From positions 1 through 15,793 of the forward strand of contig CAKUND010000032.1 in NCBI GenBank assembly GCA_934668295.1: a stretch of DNA of 15,793 nt, read 5' to 3'. Numbering within the stretch: the first letter of the stretch is position 1; every line of letters starts with the position of its first letter. Shown piece after piece: positions 14,704-15,793 of this stretch. The position numbers and the translations under genes were made by a program. The notes beneath the pieces are model-generated. The model did no database searches. It saw nothing but the letters and a program-made list of their open reading frames with translations, and had not been told where the DNA came from. The DNA is from an uncultured Oscillospiraceae bacterium. GTDB lineage: Bacteria; Bacillota; Clostridia; Oscillospirales; Oscillospiraceae.

Positions 14704-15620
14704 ACGATATTCAGAAAAGCATCCTCAAGACCGTCTCGGATATGACGGGCATCCCGGACGGCGCGGTCAACATCCGTCTTGACGGACAGAAGGCGTTCCG
14801 CCAGAACTCCGAGCATATCCAGATCGTCTCCAAGACCGACAAGGACGGCATCGATATCAGGATCGCGCCCTTTACCAAGAGCGAAAACGTGCATATCCCC
14901 GTCGTTCTGAGCAAGGCCGGGTTCCACGACATGGTCTATAACGACTTCTTTGTCGGCGAAGGTGCGGATGTGACCATCGTGGCCGGCTGCGGCATCCACA
15001 ACTGCGGCGACTGCGACTCCGAGCACGACGGCATCCACACCTTCTACATCGGCAAAAATGCGAAGGTGCACTATATTGAGAAGCACTACGGCGAGGGCGA
15101 AGGCACGGGCAAGCGCATTCTGAACCCGCAGACCATCGTGTATCTCGAGGAGGGCGCGTCCATCGTCATGGACACCAGCCAGATCGGCGGCGTCGACGAC
15201 ACGAAGCGCTACACGAAGTGCGAGGCCAACGGCGCGAATTCCGAGGTGCAGATCAACGAAAAGCTCCTGACGGCGGGCGATCAGCACGCCGTGAGTGAAA
15301 TGGACGTGATCCTGAACGGCGCGGGCGCACGCACGCGCGTCGTGTCCCGGTCTGTCGCGAAGGAGCAGTCCACGCAGGTCTTTTATCCGCGCGTGCAGGG
15401 CAACGCCCCCTGCTTCGGCCATGTGTCGTGCGACTCGATCATCATGGGTGCGGCAAAGGTGCGCTCCATCCCTGAGATCTCCTGCAACCACGTCGACGCA
15501 ACGCTCATGCACGAGGCCGCCATCGGCAAAATTGCGGGCGAGCAGCTGCTGAAGCTCGAAACGCTCGGCCTGACGCCGGAGGAAGCGGAGGAAAAGATTC
15601 TCGAGGGCTTCCTGCGCTGA
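14697..15620 (+). CDS. sufB: Fe-S scaffold SufB/SufD-like protein, short form (SmsB-like)
   Basis: A 307-residue scaffold of the SufBD beta-helix family, much shorter than the usual SufB (~470) or SufD (~430). It keeps the family core: AGCGIHNCGDCDSEHDGIHTF (visible as Cys98, Cys103, Cys106), a beta-helix centre, and the C-terminal GHVSCDSIIMG (Cys245) and LMHEAAIGKI (His272-Glu273). Cys245 and Glu273 correspond to E. coli SufB Cys405 and Glu434, which are needed for cluster assembly. The N-terminal extension of SufB is missing. The frame runs upstream to 14475 inside sufC. ATG 14697 overlaps the sufC stop (ATGCTGA) and begins MLNDIQKSIL. The extra CxxC at 103-106 is notable and might bind metal. 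Presence of one such gene argues for a homodimeric scaffold with SufC. Confidence 0.92.
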   Translation: MLNDIQKSILKTVSDMTGIPDGAVNIRLDGQKAFRQNSEHIQIVSKTDKDGIDIRIAPFTKSENVHIPVVLSKAGFHDMVYNDFFVGEGADVTIVAGCGIHNCGDCDSEHDGIHTFYIGKNAKVHYIEKHYGEGEGTGKRILNPQTIVYLEEGASIVMDTSQIGGVDDTKRYTKCEANGANSEVQINEKLLTAGDQHAVSEMDVILNGAGARTRVVSRSVAKEQSTQVFYPRVQGNAPCFGHVSCDSIIMGAAKVRSIPEISCNHVDATLMHEAAIGKIAGEQLLKLETLGLTPEEAEEKILEGFLR

Positions 15621-15666
15621 CCGGTAAAATCCACAACAAATCTTCGTTAAATTTGTGCAAACTGCC

Positions 15667-15694
15667 TTGCTTTTCCGGATCTATCCCATATACT
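15667..15694 (+). promoter_or_regulatory. possible promoter of the gene at the right edge
   Basis: TTGCTT (15667-15672), a 16-bp spacer and TATACT (15689-15694) lie about 64 bp before the next ATG. The -10 box is good; the -35 box matches only TTG. It would give the last gene its own start independent of sufCB, for which no clear terminator was seen. Confidence 0.4.
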
Positions 15695-15757
15695 GAAGCT
15701 GTAACAGAATGAAAAAAGATACCCCGCCGCAGGAGCGGGAGGAGAGGAGTCAAAGAG

Positions 15758-15793
15758 ATGAATCTGGAAGCATTACGCGCCCGGAAGGGCTTT
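15758..15793 (+). CDS. start of an unidentified gene (first 12 codons only)
   Basis: An ATG at 15758 opens a frame reading MNLEALRARKGF to the window end. GGAGAGGAGT upstream (15741-15750) gives a good ribosome site seven to eight bases away, and a candidate promoter lies further up. Twelve residues are too few to name the product. Confidence 0.55.
   Translation, partial: MNLEALRARKGF

Overview
The window looks like core chromosome from a moderately high-GC anaerobic member of the Bacillota, most probably a gut clostridium of the Oscillospiraceae/Ruminococcaceae type. The supports are a PolC-type replicative polymerase, a VanW-family surface protein, a two-gene minimal SUF system, the Firmicutes gene order glmU-prs-pth-mfd, strong AGGAGG-like ribosome binding sites, and GC-rich palindromic intergenic repeats. 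The genus is an inference; no rRNA is present to settle it.

Layout, left to right. Positions 1-3405 (minus strand) hold a HAD-IIA phosphatase, an SLC45-like MFS transporter and the N-terminal third of polC, read in that order; the first two overlap by ATGA. A 122-bp divergent region (3406-3527) carries two back-to-back promoters whose -35 boxes overlap inside a perfect palindrome, and fires rightward into a GNAT acetyltransferase (3528-4343). That gene converges on a VanW-family protein (4402-6240, minus) across a shared bidirectional terminator. Positions 6241-6835 hold the vanW promoter, six successive inverted repeats and a probable mfd terminator, but no gene. Then come mfd (6836-10357), a second repeat-packed gap (10358-10797), pth, prs, a 224-bp gap and glmU (12575-13765), all on the minus strand. 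Divergent from glmU is sufC-sufB (13969-15620, plus), followed by the first 12 codons of an unidentified gene at the right edge.

How the genes fit together. glmU makes amino-sugar precursor for the wall, prs makes PRPP, pth rescues stalled peptidyl-tRNA and mfd couples transcription to repair; the cluster matches the Bacillus arrangement gcaD-prs-ctc-spoVC-fin-mfd without ctc and fin. sufC-sufB is a compact Fe-S cluster assembly pair. The HAD/MFS pair looks like a small uptake or salvage unit of unknown substrate.

The most interesting observations are: (1) a possible free-standing RNA of about 63 nt between glmU and prs, on the opposite strand, with a consensus promoter spaced exactly before a folded segment ending in a U-tract; (2) the shared -35 divergent promoter pair in a palindrome; (3) a GlmU whose uridyltransferase half has lost its signature residues; (4) a VanW-family gene whose only well-placed start codon is AUC; (5) a mosaic palindromic repeat family in three intergenic regions. 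The long ORFs antisense to mfd, vanW, glmU and the transporter are codon-bias shadows and are not annotated.
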